From assembly GCF_015234355.1 (NCBI RefSeq), contig NZ_JADGMV010000003.1, forward strand, positions 248,001 through 312,000: 64,000 bases of DNA, given 5' to 3'. The stretch's first letter is position 1. Each line of letters starts with the position of its first letter. Positions 19,591 through 28,075 of this stretch are shown here, one piece after another. The notes beneath the pieces were generated by a model that worked only from the letters and a program-made list of their open reading frames with translations, searched no databases and was not told the DNA's origin. Source of the stretch: Psychrobacter sp. NG25 (lineage in GTDB: Bacteria > Pseudomonadota > Gammaproteobacteria > Pseudomonadales > Moraxellaceae). The position numbers and the translations under genes were made by a program.

Positions 19591-19673
19591 AGTTTATCCG
19601 CAGTTGCAGACCTAAGTGAGTTTGTACAGCCTGCTAATGACAGTGACATTGCTATAAAAATAAGTTTAATCAT
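19587..19673 (-). pseudogene. Signal-peptide remnant of a lipoprotein paralogue
   Basis: A 28-codon frame starting ATG ATT AAA CTT. It encodes a lipoprotein signal with lipobox LAGC, then nine residues, and its stop overlaps the ATG of the next gene. The DNA over about 60 bp is nearly identical to the 5' end of the lipoprotein gene that starts at 20390. It therefore looks like what is left of a tandem paralogue after a deletion that fused its start to the following gene. It could still be translated as a tiny lipopeptide. Confidence 0.65.
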
Positions 19674-19682
19674 GTTCAGTAT

Positions 19683-20390
19683 CTAACTGATTGATAAGAT
19701 TGTTAAAAAAGAAAATTTGCACTCTTTAATAGGGTGATTGGTTCTGTTTATGCCCCAAATCTCGAACAATATATCGTTATAGCGAACATAGCTATGCAGC
19801 GTTTCTCCATCACTCAATACGTCATTATTTTCAACTTTAACTGAATATTTTTGATAAAGCTGATCCAGTATTGCAGCAGCTTTTTCGTGATCGTTAATTA
19901 CTAAATTAACAGTTGCTGTCATGCCGAACTTTTCTTGATCTAATAGCTGATGTCCATATTTCTTTCTCTTATTTACATTTAAGGGAGAGTAAGTAACTTT
20001 AGTTATTTTTTCTGATTTCGAAAAACTACCATCACCTTTGATCTTAAGAAAGCCATTAATCTCACTTAATAAAAAGTCGCGTTCAAAGTGATTAGAATAA
20101 CTTATTTTTTCCCATAAAGGAGATGCTTCTAATCTTTCAATAAATAGCTCTTTCGGTACGACATCAATGGGAGTCTCTCTGCGCACTCCTGTATCAGGTA
20201 GTTCAGGCTTAATGTCGTATTCTGAGGGTTCATAGCATCTTACTGGTTTTTTATTATTTACAGGTTTATTTATTACTGCCTGTTCATCATCTTGCAGTAG
20301 TGCTGGCTCACTAGCCATGACTTTTGAAGTACTCAAGCTTGTACAACTTGCTAATGACAGTGACATTGCTATAAAAATAAGTTTAACCAC
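19683..20390 (-). CDS. Hypothetical lipoprotein, intact member of a local paralogue family
   Basis: 235 aa from a GTG at 20390, which has AGGTG upstream and matches the start of the paralogous remnant at 19673; a GTG at 20399 is less likely. Signal peptide with lipobox LASC. The mature part has a conserved middle (DTGVRRETPIDVVPKELFIERLEASPLWEKI) and C-terminus (SYVRYNDILFEIWGINRTNHPIKECKF). The same blocks occur in the frameshifted gene at 21331-22052. Function unknown. The position downstream of vgrG and a candidate effector suggests periplasmic immunity. Confidence 0.75.
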   Translation of the reverse strand: MVKLIFIAMSLSLASCTSLSTSKVMASEPALLQDDEQAVINKPVNNKKPVRCYEPSEYDIKPELPDTGVRRETPIDVVPKELFIERLEASPLWEKISYSNHFERDFLLSEINGFLKIKGDGSFSKSEKITKVTYSPLNVNKRKKYGHQLLDQEKFGMTATVNLVINDHEKAAAILDQLYQKYSVKVENNDVLSDGETLHSYVRYNDILFEIWGINRTNHPIKECKFSFLTILSIS

Positions 20391-20473
20391 GAAACACACC
20401 TAATTAATTGTCAAGCCTGTTAAAAGAGTTAAGTTTATCTGTACGGATTTGACGGCAGAGGTCAAACCTTTTG

Positions 20474-21282
20474 TTATTCAAGCTGATATAAATAATCAGT
20501 AGTAACTGGAGTATCCAGACGTTTTCCACTCATAGTTATTAAAAAGGTTTCATCATCTTTGATAACCTGAGATTCTCCATCTCTGAATCTATCAGCGTCA
20601 TCATATATAAATGGAATAACGACTTCTCCTTTTTTATTAATAAATCCCCATTTGTTATTTAGCTTAACGTTCGCTAAGCCTTCATGGAAATCATAGCCTT
20701 CATCGTATTGACACTCAATCACTTCTACAAATTGCTTATTGATAAAGCCGCGTTTACCATTCCTTTGAACTGATGCGAACCCTTCATTGAACATATCTAT
20801 ATTGTCATACTCAAAAGGTAGTAGAACATCACCTTTTGTATTTATGAGTCCCCATTTATTATTTAATTGAACGTTTGCCAATCCCTCATAAAAGTGAGAG
20901 GAGCGTTCATATAAAAAATCTATAATGACGTTTCCTTGGCGATCTATATAGCCCATTTTGCCATTTTTTTGCACTCTGGAATAACCTTCAATAAAATCTC
21001 CTGCAAATGAGTACTCAGGCGCAATGACAACTTCTCCCTTATATTTATAGCCCCATTTACCTTCAGATTCAAAGGGTCTGAAATCATAATCATCTATTGT
21101 AGATGGGACCGATAGAGATTTGTATAGATAGATTGATTCATTGCTCGGTGTTCCCTCATGGCTATTTTTTCTATACTTAAAACTTGGTTTGCGTCCAATG
21201 AATTATTAGTATTTATTTTTGTATCATCTATTGTGCAGCCACAGAAGATAAACGTGGAGGTTAATAAGATCAAATTTTTCAT
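20474..21282 (-). pseudogene. WG-repeat lipoprotein gene with a frameshift in an A6 tract
   Basis: The 5' part (21282 to about 21165) encodes a lipoprotein signal MKNLILLTSTFIFCGCTID and then runs out of frame, ending at codon 62. The frame one base away stays open from there to 20474. It encodes WG repeats (GKWGYKYKGEVVIAPEYS, GKMGYIDRQGNVIIDFLYE, NKWGLINTKGDVLLPFEYD, NKWGFINKKGEVVIPFIYD). The switch falls at a run of six A at 21165-21170 (six T on plus). Adding one A would give a single 269-codon lipoprotein. A separate GTG start for the 3' part at 20974 has little support. Confidence 0.75.
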
Positions 21283-21330
21283 AGTAAATTATGCACAGTT
21301 ACAACGCGCTTTGTTATGTAAAAAATACAA

Positions 21331-22052
21331 CTAATGAATTTTTAGGCTACTCAACATATCAAACCTACAGTGTTCAAATTCATGAATAGTATTTCGCCCC
21401 CACATCTCAAAGAGTAAGCCATCAAATCGAATATAAGAGAAATAGATATCAGTATCTTTTAACTTAATATCATTTTTAACTTTTTCACTGTAGTCACTAT
21501 ACAACTCATTTAATATCTCTTCAGATTTTTCGCGGTCATCTAAAACTAGGTTGAGGGTCATGAGCTCATACCAAATCTATCGAGTGCTATGAGCTCATGA
21601 CCATACTGTTTTCTGGCATGCACGCTGTTAAAATGGTAAGAAATACTATTAAGTTGATTATTACCACCTATATCTAGTAAATGTAGATCTCCATTTATTT
21701 TTCCCAGTTCAATACGCCGATCAAAATGATTTCTATGAGTTAGCTGAGTATATAACGGCGATTTCTCAAACCGCTCTAAAAATAAGTCTTTGTCCATCAC
21801 GTCGATAAATTTGTCTCTTTGCACACCAGTATCGATAACTTTTACTTTTTCTTTAGCATAGCGACTACGTTTATATTCGACGCAGGGGGCTAGGTTTGTA
21901 AAATCAGGACGATCTAAATAAATATCTCTATAGGCGTCAAATTTTGAGTCAAACACTGGTTCTATGGGTTGCGCTTTACTTTGAGTCGATAGGCTCAACA
22001 AAATGATAGTACTGATTGCTTGAAGGTGTTTTAAATACATAACAAAGCCCAC
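21331..22052 (-). pseudogene. Frameshifted paralogue of the 19683-20390 lipoprotein gene
   Basis: Two abutting frames, 22052-21558 and 21561-21331, together align with the intact neighbour over its whole length. Matching blocks include DTGVQRDKFIDVMDKDLFLERFEKSPL, KYGHELIALDRFGM and SYIRFDGLLFEMWG. At the junction the sequence has two extra bases relative to the paralogue (26 nt instead of 24 between the FGM and NLV codons). Removing them gives 239 codons against 238 in the long reading of the intact gene. The overlap TCATGACC could allow re-initiation at the ATG at 21561. The N-terminus has a signal peptide. Confidence 0.75.
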
Positions 22053-22108
22053 TGTTTGATTTGATTACTGATATTGATATACACTTCTATTACTATCTAA
22101 TCTTGAGA

Positions 22109-22789
22109 TTAATATAAAGACAAATCTGTTCTATTATCAAACTCACATGATGTTAAATCCACCATCGCATACTTTGATTGTTTTTGTTGAACAGTGCAGC
22201 CTTTATATTTAGTAATCTTAGGGCTACTGATGAGCTCCTGAAAAAACACTTTAGGGTTATCTGCTCCGCTTATATCTAACATTTTATATACGGCATCTTT
22301 ATGTATGTTATTAAAAGGTTCAAGTGGTTGATAGTTACCTCTTAAGTTAGACATCTTAACAAAGTATTTATTATTCACTTTATCCAAAGAGTAATCTAAA
22401 ATAGCATCATCATAATATTGAATGACCGCAAAAAATCCATATTCAGTTTCGTCAAATTGTTTGTTTTTTATTTGTTTTTCATTTTGGTTTTTACTAAAGG
22501 AATTTCTAATCTTCCTTACATTTTCTTCAGGCAAAAAAAATGGTTTATGAGCTTGTTTGGCGGGTGTTCTAGTAATAAATGGAGTCGGGTCTGTTGTATT
22601 GAACGCCTGTTGTATTTGAGGTTTAGTATTAGAGGGCGATACGCTCTCATCACGGCTATTTTTATCCGGTGTTTTAGTGGTTTTTATTGCTTTAGCTGAA
22701 TCTGGAGTAAGTGAGTCTGAAGAGGTAGAGTCACAGGCGACAAATATTGTAGTAATCACTAGAGTAAGTGTTAGTTTCATTACCTTCAT
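22109..22789 (-). CDS. Hypothetical lipoprotein
   Basis: 226 aa with signal MKVMKLTLTLVITTIFVAC and lipobox FVAC. A Ser/Thr/Pro/Lys-rich linker follows (about residues 20-85), then a folded C-terminal part (FFAVIQYYDDAILDYSLDKVNNKYFVKM, VYKMLDISGADNPKVFFQELISS) with two cysteines near the end. I do not recognise a family. Its ATG has AGAGGT before it. It lies directly after the vgrG fragment and heads the decayed lipoprotein group. Confidence 0.7.
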   Translation of the reverse strand: MKVMKLTLTLVITTIFVACDSTSSDSLTPDSAKAIKTTKTPDKNSRDESVSPSNTKPQIQQAFNTTDPTPFITRTPAKQAHKPFFLPEENVRKIRNSFSKNQNEKQIKNKQFDETEYGFFAVIQYYDDAILDYSLDKVNNKYFVKMSNLRGNYQPLEPFNNIHKDAVYKMLDISGADNPKVFFQELISSPKITKYKGCTVQQKQSKYAMVDLTSCEFDNRTDLSLY

Positions 22790-22818
22790 ATAGACCTCTT
22801 GTAGTCTGTGTATATTGA

Positions 22819-22988
22819 GTCTTAGTCACTTTGTGGTCATTGACCTGACGTCCCAGTCCCGTTGCCAATTGTGTTAAACGCTCAGCTAGATGTTGACCAC
22901 CCAATGCTGTTTGGGTGAGAGTCGGAGTGTGCTGTTGATAGTTATGTTGTCTAGATTGCACATGAGTTTGCGGCTGGGTGGAGAAGAC
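22819..22988 (-). pseudogene. Displaced vgrG fragment
   Basis: About 170 bp closely resembles an internal segment of the vgrG gene (roughly 26015-26185). Both encode HNYQQHTPTLTQTALGGQHLAERLTQLATGLGR followed by VNDHK. The match stops abruptly at both ends. It lies between the accessory gene ending at 23036 and the lipoprotein group. A 76-codon frame (22731-22961) runs through it but has no sign of being a gene. Confidence 0.8.
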
Positions 22989-23035
22989 AATAATAGAAAA
23001 CCACCCGAAGGTGGCTTAAGTAAAATAATAAAAGA

Positions 23036-24247
23036 CTAACCTTGCTCACCATCAAACTGCCAAATCACTTCACCCCAGTTGTTGTTTGAATAGTCTGGCA
23101 TGCGCTCGCCTTGCTTAAAGTAAGCACGACTGTCATATTTTGCTTGTGTGAACCAGTAGCCTGATTTTGGGCAGGGCTGGTTCGGTAGACAGCGCCCCTT
23201 TGCTTGACTAGTGATTTCAGGTTCAGGTTGTTCTTCTAGATAGGGCGTTAAGTCTTCACCAGCATCTATTTTCTCAAGAAATTCATCATAAGTTAATTTA
23301 TAAGGATCTGTATTGATTATTTTTTGAGTATCAAAGCCTGTTTTTTGTTTTACGAGTGGAAAGGTATAGCTGGTTAAATACTTATCAATCGTCAAGCCTT
23401 TCGCGACTACTTTTGATTCAGAAGACAGTTTTGCAACAAATGGTGGGTTAGAGTATTGTTTAGCGAAAGACTCTAGTGCTCTATCATGATTTTCTGGTTC
23501 AACGTGCCTATAAATTTCATGAAGTTGATCATGAAAATCATAAGCGAACAAAATGGTCGTATCACCACTGTCTTCAACATTTCGCCACATCTCTATTTTT
23601 AAGAAAATATCCGTACCATGTCGCAGGTACCAACGATGAATGTAAGAAGTGATTTGATTAAATTGCTCAAAACTCAGTGGATAGCGATAATCGAGATAAG
23701 AGGCATCACCACCCGCTAGTGCGTAGTCAAGTGCAGTTTTAGGAGTAATACGCGGTGCAATAAAATCAAAGTTATACTCCCAACCTTGTTTCTCTAATTG
23801 CTTAAAAATAGTCTGTACTTGCTCATATGCTTCTTTATCAGTAATATTCTTTGGGTCTTTACCTCGAAGAAAGGTCGCTATTGTAAAGTCCGGTAGGCGA
23901 TATTCTTTGACACGTGTATCATCCATTACGTTAACAAAGCTGACATTGTTCAGTATTAGCTGCCCGTTTGGATAGTTGAACTGAGCGGTAACTTGACTGC
24001 CTGTAGGAAAATCGAAGCCTTTTTGATCACGTCCGATTGGCCCTTTAGTCAGCTTTTGGAAGTTCTTAAAGTCTACATTTTTGTCGTATAGCTCCTCGGC
24101 AGTTACATGTAGCGTTAATTCTAAAAACTGATCTGGAGAAGGCATTACATAATCCTTGTTATTGCTATGGCAGGTCACATAGGTAGTTAGACCCATTAAA
24201 GTTAGTATAAGAACTATGATTCTTTTATTTGTTAGATGCTTCATCAT
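23036..24247 (-). CDS. Envelope protein paired with the candidate T6SS effector
   Basis: 403 aa from the ATG at 24247, which overlaps the upstream stop as ATGA; ATG 24244 is also possible. The N-terminus has a hydrophobic segment (RIIVLILTLMGLTTYVTC) that may be a signal peptide or anchor, with a poor lipobox. The large soluble part is unfamiliar. The last ~55 residues (GRCLPNQPCPKSGYWFTQAKY, YFKQGERMPD, VIWQF) recall a tail I remember in proteins beside T6SS effectors. It could be the immunity or accessory partner of the gene at 24244-25281, with which it is translationally coupled. Confidence 0.65.
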   Translation of the reverse strand: MMKHLTNKRIIVLILTLMGLTTYVTCHSNNKDYVMPSPDQFLELTLHVTAEELYDKNVDFKNFQKLTKGPIGRDQKGFDFPTGSQVTAQFNYPNGQLILNNVSFVNVMDDTRVKEYRLPDFTIATFLRGKDPKNITDKEAYEQVQTIFKQLEKQGWEYNFDFIAPRITPKTALDYALAGGDASYLDYRYPLSFEQFNQITSYIHRWYLRHGTDIFLKIEMWRNVEDSGDTTILFAYDFHDQLHEIYRHVEPENHDRALESFAKQYSNPPFVAKLSSESKVVAKGLTIDKYLTSYTFPLVKQKTGFDTQKIINTDPYKLTYDEFLEKIDAGEDLTPYLEEQPEPEITSQAKGRCLPNQPCPKSGYWFTQAKYDSRAYFKQGERMPDYSNNNWGEVIWQFDGEQG

Positions 24248-25281
24248 AACCAACCTGCCATTATTTTAAGCTGTTTGTGAATATAGCTTTTTTCTTTACC
24301 AAACATATAACTTTCAAAAAGATCCGCTATACCATAAATCCATTTCATTCGGTCTTCGACGTTTTCAAGTACAATACCTTTATGAGCTTTTGACTCGTAA
24401 TCACCATGATCATTGGCGCTTAGGGTTAGCTTTAAACCTGGGGCAACAGCAGAAAATGTCCGTTGAGAAGCAATATCTGCTTTAGCTTCCTCTGTTTCAT
24501 AGATTAGAGGCTGTAGAATCATACGCTGTTCATGATCGGCAAGAGATAATAAGTTCATATGTTGGTATTGTTGTTTTTTTGCAGGGTTGCTTTCTTTCGT
24601 ACAAGACTCTGCAGCTGCAAACGCCACTTTAATAAAATTATTAGTCTGTAAGCTTTTTATTTTTGGCAAGGCTTCTGCTGCCCATACGTCTGCATTATTG
24701 ACTTTAATTCTTGTATTCGCATTAAGGGTTGACCAATTACGTAGTGGCTCACAGGCCGTAAAGCTTGAATAGCCATAACGATTATTATAATAATGCCAAC
24801 CAGCAATATCTTGGAATAACCAAAAGTTCCCTCTACCAAGCCAGTTCATCGTACTTGTCATTGAAATGCTATCACCAAGCTGTGCTCTAAAGCCATCAAG
24901 TGCAAAACTAACTTCTTTACTGGCAAAAGCTCCCAGCGCCATCCAAAAGTAGCGTCCTTTATATCTATGGTTGCCGCTTATTTCTGTTTCTAAATAAAAC
25001 CGAGCATAAGTAGCGGCAATACGTCTCGCCCGATTAACATAGGCCTGCCTTCGAGAGGACGGTATTATGGTATGGTCTGAGTGATTCGTAGTTCTATTAG
25101 GATCAACTTCTCTTGTCGAGTCGAATCTAGACCTAGAAAGACAAAATTCTTGTACATGAGTCCATAAGTCAGGGCATGTTACTGTTACAGCTCTAGAGCT
25201 GTTTCTAGTTGTGTTAGTTTTCGCTTTATCTAATAGTTCTGAATAAAGTGGGGCGTTATAGGTTCCTATTTTACTAACCAT
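24244..25281 (-). CDS. Candidate T6SS effector (possibly DUF2515 family)
   Basis: 345 aa, no signal peptide. Notable segments are TCPDLWTHVQEFC, RARRIAATYARFYLE, RYFWMALGAFASKEVSFALD and GRGNFWLFQDIAGWHYYNNRYG. These recall, from memory, the DUF2515 family encoded next to vgrG genes in several gammaproteobacteria; this is unverified. It lies 21 bp behind vgrG on the same strand and is coupled to a secreted or anchored partner. A cytosolic protein in that slot, after a VgrG with a C-terminal adaptor-like extension, is what an antibacterial effector would look like, but no catalytic motif is evident. Confidence 0.6.
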   Translation of the reverse strand: MVSKIGTYNAPLYSELLDKAKTNTTRNSSRAVTVTCPDLWTHVQEFCLSRSRFDSTREVDPNRTTNHSDHTIIPSSRRQAYVNRARRIAATYARFYLETEISGNHRYKGRYFWMALGAFASKEVSFALDGFRAQLGDSISMTSTMNWLGRGNFWLFQDIAGWHYYNNRYGYSSFTACEPLRNWSTLNANTRIKVNNADVWAAEALPKIKSLQTNNFIKVAFAAAESCTKESNPAKKQQYQHMNLLSLADHEQRMILQPLIYETEEAKADIASQRTFSAVAPGLKLTLSANDHGDYESKAHKGIVLENVEDRMKWIYGIADLFESYMFGKEKSYIHKQLKIMAGWL

Positions 25282-25302
25282 CTTTGTATTCCCTATATTC
25301 TT

Positions 25303-27978
25303 TTATTTACCGTAGTACTTTAAGTCTACCTTTACCTGCAATTCATCTTCTTTATCACCTGAGTCTATTCTAGGAGTTTTACCTTCAATATCGGATTCTG
25401 ACCTTATATTCGTATTTTTTCCCGTTAATAGGTATTTCATATCTGGTAGCGGATTACCCATGGGGTCTATCAATTGTATCTGCTCATCAAAAAACTCTTT
25501 TTCCATCAGTTTATCGAAAGGTAGACGTGATAAGTAATTACCATCCATCCCGCCGCCATCACGACTATGCTTACCAGCCTTCTCCGTAAACTGCATCGCC
25601 GCAATCGTAATATCACCGCCATCTAATGTGATACTTGCACCGCCCGCCGTCAGCGTAATTTTATTCGTTGCCACTATCTCAACCTCCTTGGTCGAGGATG
25701 ACATATTCACCTCTTGCTTCGCCGTCGCTTCAAACTTCCCTGTATGCGCAGACAGCATAATATGGTCTTTCGCATTTGTCATACTGAACTGACCATCAGC
25801 GACTATCGTCAAAGACTCACTACTGATCTGATGATGATCATCACCACTACTCACCATCATATCTTGCTGAGTAGTGGTAACCATCTCACCCATAGATCGC
25901 TGAATCAGCGTATCGTCACTGACATAGCTCGTATCAGCAGCGCCATCGATCAGCGTGTAGGGCACTTGTTGATGGGTTTTGGATTGCTGCTCCTCTGTGA
26001 TGTTTTCTAACTGATTTTTAATCGCTTTGTGGTCGTTGACATGACGTCCCAGTCCCGTTGCCAATTGTGTTAAGCGTTCAGCCAGATGTTGACCACCCAA
26101 AGCTGTTTGAGTCAGAGTCGGGGTATGCTGTTGATAGTTATGCTGTCCAGATTGCGCATGAGTTTGCAGCTGGGTTGTGAGGACGAGGGCTTCGCCAGAC
26201 TTCATATTGATTTGAGCATTAGTATTGGCATTGATGCCTTGACGTTTACTACTGGCGCCATTACCTTCAGCATTGATAATCCCCATCTTGAGTGTGGCAG
26301 CTACTTGACCATCATCGACGTTCAGCTGTGAGTACGCTTGCTCATCTCTATGATCGCTGATCCATTCTGATAGTCCATTGTCTGTATTGCGATAGCCACT
26401 CTCAACAGCTTGCTCATTGTCCGTGGTGAATAGGCTAGGGCGTGTGTTAGACAATAAGCTACCAGTATTGATTAAGTGCTCGCCATCACCGATAGACTGC
26501 ATCAGGGTTTGGTCATCAGTTCTATGAGTGAAGTGACTGCCATAGTTGGCACCTGCTTGGGCTTCTAATCGATTGATAGGTTGGGCAGGACTGTCAAGCA
26601 GATAGCTTTTGGTTGGGGTCATGTGATTGCGACTGTCGGTATCGCTTTGATCATCTGTGATACCAGTCATTGGCGGTAGCACGCGTTTGCTATATAAACT
26701 ACCCACCCACGGCGTGTCTGCGGTAATCAGACGCAGCTGGGTCAAGTGAATGCCTGCCTCTAACTGTGAGGCATGGCGTTCATGATGCCGACGACTGATG
26801 GTCAGTCCTGTCACGTGTGCCAGACTGTTGCGCGCCAAGTGAACGATATGAGTGGCACGATAGTGCTGATTGAGATGGTTGTGATCGACCAGTATAAAGG
26901 TATCGGCAACATTCAAATCAGTGGCATGAGCAAGTGCATGATAGACGCTGTGATGGCTTTGATGACTGTTTGCTACGACAGTCGCTTCATCGATGGTCTC
27001 GGTATCTGTCACGGGCGCAAATGCGGCAGGGGTGTCTAACGTGAGTGATTTGCTATTTGCTTGATTGTCCTCGTCAGCGCTATTTTCATCAGTGCTGGTG
27101 TTTATGGTAACGTCAGCGGACTGAGTGGGATGTGCGACACTGGCACTATTAAAACGCTGCATTGTCACGGAGCTTGGCTGAGTGATGATTTGCTCACTCA
27201 GTGCCAATACTGGCGCATGTACGCGGTCGTGTAATACTTGCTGGTAGCGTATCGCACCAATGTTTGCGCTGATGCCCTCGCTATCGCTTGGATTCGCTGT
27301 AGTGATAATGAGTTTTGGCGGTGTATGTTCGTCCGTTTGCTCATGACGCAGATAGGCTGTCAGTCCTTGACGTGCAAGCCGCTCACAAATATGCGTCCAG
27401 TCACTGATTTGCCATTGGGTCATGCGTGCAGGTGTCCAGCTAGCGTCTTCACTGCTGCTATCATCGACGGTCTCTATCTCTAAGGTAGCAGTGCGTTCTG
27501 CCACCATTGATTGTACTGATAGGTCAGTATCTATATGACAGCGTTGGTGTTGATGCAGGCGATAAGTAATGGGCTGTGCGAGCAGACGATAATAACCATA
27601 GCTGCCATCGTGATCCATTTGATGTACGGCCGTTAGGTATAAATGACGATAGCTTAGACCGCTCGGGGTATCGAAGCTCAAGGTAAGCGGAGTGCCGATT
27701 AAGTAGGTGAGCGATGTAAAAGGCGGATGGTGACGTTCATGAATATAGACATGAAGCAGGTAAGTGTCGATACCGTGCTGCTGATATTGCTCATTCCCAT
27801 TGGGGTTTAGCTGGGCAACGATATCATCTTCAGAAGATGCTTGAATCAGCTTATTCTGCCACGCTTTATGGTCATTGATGTCTTGATGAGCACTCGCATA
27901 GGGAGCTTGTGTACTGCCCTCACTGGCATAGAGCCTGTCAGGATGCATGGGAAGTACAGTATTGGTCAAGCGTAACAT
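25303..27978 (-). CDS. vgrG: T6SS spike protein VgrG with divergent OB region and C-terminal extension
   Basis: An 891-aa VgrG (TssI), the trimeric tip of the T6SS tube. The N-terminal ~430 residues correspond to the gp27-like hub. The OB-fold region is recognisable only weakly (about residues 470-515: AGANYGSHF, then INTGSLLSNTRPSLF) and lacks the usual DEYGR-VKVQFHWD and DPDRP signatures. The Thr/Gln-rich HNYQQHTPTLTQTALGGQHLAERL segment leads into a DUF2345-like beta-helix (about residues 690-800). The last ~60 residues (FDEQIQLIDPMGNPLPDMKY, LQVKVDL) look like a transthyretin-like adaptor. It is coupled with the candidate effector downstream. Confidence 0.88.
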   Translation of the reverse strand: MLRLTNTVLPMHPDRLYASEGSTQAPYASAHQDINDHKAWQNKLIQASSEDDIVAQLNPNGNEQYQQHGIDTYLLHVYIHERHHPPFTSLTYLIGTPLTLSFDTPSGLSYRHLYLTAVHQMDHDGSYGYYRLLAQPITYRLHQHQRCHIDTDLSVQSMVAERTATLEIETVDDSSSEDASWTPARMTQWQISDWTHICERLARQGLTAYLRHEQTDEHTPPKLIITTANPSDSEGISANIGAIRYQQVLHDRVHAPVLALSEQIITQPSSVTMQRFNSASVAHPTQSADVTINTSTDENSADEDNQANSKSLTLDTPAAFAPVTDTETIDEATVVANSHQSHHSVYHALAHATDLNVADTFILVDHNHLNQHYRATHIVHLARNSLAHVTGLTISRRHHERHASQLEAGIHLTQLRLITADTPWVGSLYSKRVLPPMTGITDDQSDTDSRNHMTPTKSYLLDSPAQPINRLEAQAGANYGSHFTHRTDDQTLMQSIGDGEHLINTGSLLSNTRPSLFTTDNEQAVESGYRNTDNGLSEWISDHRDEQAYSQLNVDDGQVAATLKMGIINAEGNGASSKRQGINANTNAQINMKSGEALVLTTQLQTHAQSGQHNYQQHTPTLTQTALGGQHLAERLTQLATGLGRHVNDHKAIKNQLENITEEQQSKTHQQVPYTLIDGAADTSYVSDDTLIQRSMGEMVTTTQQDMMVSSGDDHHQISSESLTIVADGQFSMTNAKDHIMLSAHTGKFEATAKQEVNMSSSTKEVEIVATNKITLTAGGASITLDGGDITIAAMQFTEKAGKHSRDGGGMDGNYLSRLPFDKLMEKEFFDEQIQLIDPMGNPLPDMKYLLTGKNTNIRSESDIEGKTPRIDSGDKEDELQVKVDLKYYGK

Positions 27979-28075
27979 AGTTATGTCCCTATTCTTTGCG
28001 CAATGGCATCATGTTTTTTGAGCGCTGGCATCAAAATATAACTGCTTGTCTGCCATTGTCACGCGTACAGCCGTG

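Noticed and set aside
22731-22961. A 76-codon frame through the vgrG fragment as a separate gene
   Set aside because: It is open only because it inherits the vgrG frame, has no convincing start, and its tail runs into the leader and start of the next lipoprotein gene.
25714-27483. Several plus-strand frames of 80-98 codons opposite vgrG
   Set aside because: All are shadows of the long vgrG frame, without ribosome binding sites or family features.
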